From NCBI GenBank assembly GCA_013396655.1, contig WBMV01006214.1:124001-188000 (forward strand): a stretch of 64,000 bases of DNA, written 5' to 3'. The notes beneath the pieces were generated by a model, which was given only the letters and a program-made list of their open reading frames with translations, was not told the origin of the DNA and ran no database searches. Both the position numbers and the translations under genes were made by a program. Below are positions 61,801 to 64,000 of the stretch, one piece after another. This DNA comes from Campylorhamphus procurvoides. Taxonomy: Eukaryota > Chordata > Aves > Passeriformes > Dendrocolaptidae. The first letter of the stretch is position 1, and every line of letters starts with the position of its first letter.

Positions 61801-64000
61801 GTGTTGGAAATGATAAACTGAAAGCCATCAGTTTCTAGATAGCGAGAAAGTCTGCTTAATTTAAGGAAATAAATTCAACTATTTGCCGCCTTATTTAGAA
61901 TTATGGGTTTGGGCATGATCATGTAATATGAAAAAAGTAGCTTCAGTGTGGCCTGTATGTTTTTAACCACCAAGCAAAATACAATGAACTTTAAAATGGT
62001 AAATTGTAATACTAAAAAAAATCTTCTGCCTTCCGGGTGTGACTGTCTTTTAAATATGATGTCACCCTGTGAGCCATTAAAGCATTATCAATGAGCAGAC
62101 TATGCGTTTTCTAATGATTACTGTGGGGTTGAAAAATACGCCGCAATGTTCCTGCAGTTTGTTCATAGTTTTTGTTTGATAATTGTCCTAAAAATCAATG
62201 ACAGCTACTGAGTACAGAAATTTGATTTAACCAAGTATAAATATAGGCGGCAATTTAGACTGTTCTTACTCAATAGGAAACTGTCTTTGGATAATAAGTG
62301 GATTCCTATCTAAATTCATGAGTTCTTTTATGACATTTTGGGTTAAGCCTGAAATAGATTAATCTTTTTCTGATAAAGTTGCATAAGCTGTGATTTCTCT
62401 GGTGACCACATTTAATTGGATATTAAATAAAGTGCTTATCTTTACACCAACAGGTTTTATAGGCTGGATTTCACAGATTAAATAAGAAGTACTAGGCACA
62501 CACAACATTTTTTTGATTAAACCGTGATATGTTCGGATTAAAAATTAGACTGTCTTGATTCAGGTAGGCTTTTGAGGTGCATGATTGCAACTGAGGGTTA
62601 AGTGCACAAAATAGAGGGAAACTGCAGGGTGGTGCAAAGAGCCGTGAGGACTGGTCAGCTCTGTGTATTCTTCCTTTCCCACTTATTCTTCAGCAGATGT
62701 ACAGTGGTATGATTTTTCTTTGGGTTTTACAAGAAGCTTGAATTCCTGATAATGTTTTTGAAAAGCTTGAGGTTGGGATTCATTATGCAAGGTGCTGTAC
62801 AAGTGCACAGCAAGAGGTATCCTGTGATAGAGACTATCAGCCCTGGAAAGGCAGAGGAAAGGTTAACAGAAGCCTGGAAAGTAAATTAACCTCTCGCACC
62901 TGAAGAAAGGAGATAGGGACAATGCTGAGACAAGTACCCAGATGGAAAAATGTAGATGGTGTTGGGGAGAAGGAAGTCTTAATAGGGTGAGCAAAGACCA
63001 CACTTGGGAGGAAGAGTGAGGTAAGGAGGAGGGGATGGAGAAGGTGAAGCTGAAAGCTCAGCCTGTCTGCAAAAGGCAGCATTTGTCTGGTTCTGTTTGC
63101 TGGAGAAGGCAGACTGACAAAAGGGCTCCAAAGGGGCGAAAGATAGTTAGGACTCGCTGCATTTCCTTTAATGATAATGGAGGACACTCTTTGGAGCTGA
63201 AAGGACACTTCTGTCTCAGAAAAGGGCAGGATGTTGAAGGAATTTGGCCGGGTGTCTCGGGTGCATGTGTGAGATCTGTTAAAAGGAATAGAGCAGCTGT
63301 GCAGAATAAGACAGGAGGGGAGCCACCAGTGTGAGCCAGAGGCCTTACAGGGGGAGGAAATAAATGAAGATATTTGCGTTGAGTAAGCTGTGCTAAACCA
63401 AATGATGTGGAGCTCACGTTAATTGCCATTTTCCCCCCACTGCTATGACATATTCTGAATGTGAGAACAAGCTGATGCCTTCCTATATAATCAAGCCTAC
63501 TTTTGACTTTCTGTGCCTGGACCAGGCAGTCCTCTGATAGCATTTTGTTGTTTTTGTCCTCAGTTATGGGATGAGAGAATTGCAGTAGCACTAAGCAGCC
63601 AGCTCAGGAGCTAGGACGGCCCTTTCCTATTGAATTATTTTTTGACTTTGGCAAGATCAAACAGGAAGAGGTGTGGTGTGAATTTATTGGGGTTTTTTTC
63701 CCCTAAATAAAATTGACCCATTGCACAAAGCATGTAGTTGTTCCTGAGCTAATGTCAGACTTGAAAATTGCACTTGCTCTCTGAAGGCAGCTTAAAGCAA
63801 GTTGGCAAAGGCTGGCAGTGCTACAGGTGCTATCCATTGTTGCCCACTCTCCAGTGACTCCCAGCTACTGGCATTTCTTGGCTGAGGTTCAAGGTACAAG
63901 GTGCTAAACATCCCAAGTGTGTTACTGAAAGATAAAATTGGAAAGTAGTTCCACCAAGTAATGGGGACATGCATAATGGCCTTGTGCTATATTTCAGTCT

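Larger units (their letters stand above)
53096..64000 (+). other. AFF3: AFF3 intron, distal part
   Basis: 10.9 kb to the window end without recognised exons, RNA genes or CR1. It contains the 58.5-58.9 kb direct repeat. An AT-rich repeat-free stretch at about 61,650-62,560 has motifs such as TAATGATTA and may be conserved noncoding DNA. Several 70-180-codon frames near 59.5, 60.8 and 63.1 kb show no domain. Confidence 0.65.

Noticed and set aside
63058..63591. 177-codon minus-strand open frame
   Set aside because: The longest frame in the window but antisense to AFF3, low-complexity in composition, with no domain, promoter or splice structure that I can support.
1..64000. CRISPR arrays, operons, tRNA or rRNA genes
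   Set aside because: None seen; gene structure, composition and LINEs are those of a vertebrate intron.

Overview
The window is vertebrate nuclear DNA, most likely from a bird. It is AT-rich, CpG-poor and intron-dominated, with eight insertions of the CR1 LINE family typical of birds and other sauropsids. The only gene I can support is AFF3 (LAF4; AF4/FMR2 family), on the + strand and represented by two internal exons. There are no prokaryotic features (operons, CRISPR, insertion sequences), no recognisable tRNA or rRNA genes and no CpG island. Almost all open reading frames of 60-180 codons look like chance frames in intron sequence or decayed CR1 protein.

Layout: 1-42,011 is the 3' part of a long AFF3 intron, carrying CR1 copies at about 5.0-6.3 kb (-), 20.8-21.0 kb (+), 24.4-24.9 kb (+), 26.5 kb (-), 30.3-33.0 kb (+, the longest, with endonuclease and reverse-transcriptase remains) and 34.0-34.7 kb (+). 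Exon A (42,012-42,132) encodes the conserved N-terminal block ending in the EPYK motif. A 5.2-kb intron follows. Exon B (47,318-48,168) encodes the rest of the N-terminal homology region, a low-complexity Pro/Ser segment and the PTAYVRP degron recognised by SIAH ubiquitin ligases in this family. From 48,169 to the end is another intron, with CR1 copies at 50.3-52.0 kb (-, split by a roughly 650-bp insertion) and 52.6-53.1 kb (+). The first exons and the remainder of AFF3 lie outside the window.

The most notable points are: (1) exon B has an apparent frameshift and stop inside a TCC repeat, 26 bases before the only N in the window, yet coding resumes in another frame with strong AFF3 similarity, so a sequence error is the best explanation; (2) exon B carries a Lys/Ser-rich segment, and Pro and Ser runs, that I do not recall in human AFF3; (3) an unidentified insertion sits inside the 50-52 kb CR1; (4) the longest CR1 has lost its 3' end, the reverse of the usual pattern; (5) an intronic block near 35.6-35.8 kb keeps several CpGs and may be a conserved regulatory element. 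I found no convincing undescribed biological system. Family comparisons rest on recalled knowledge; no searches were run.
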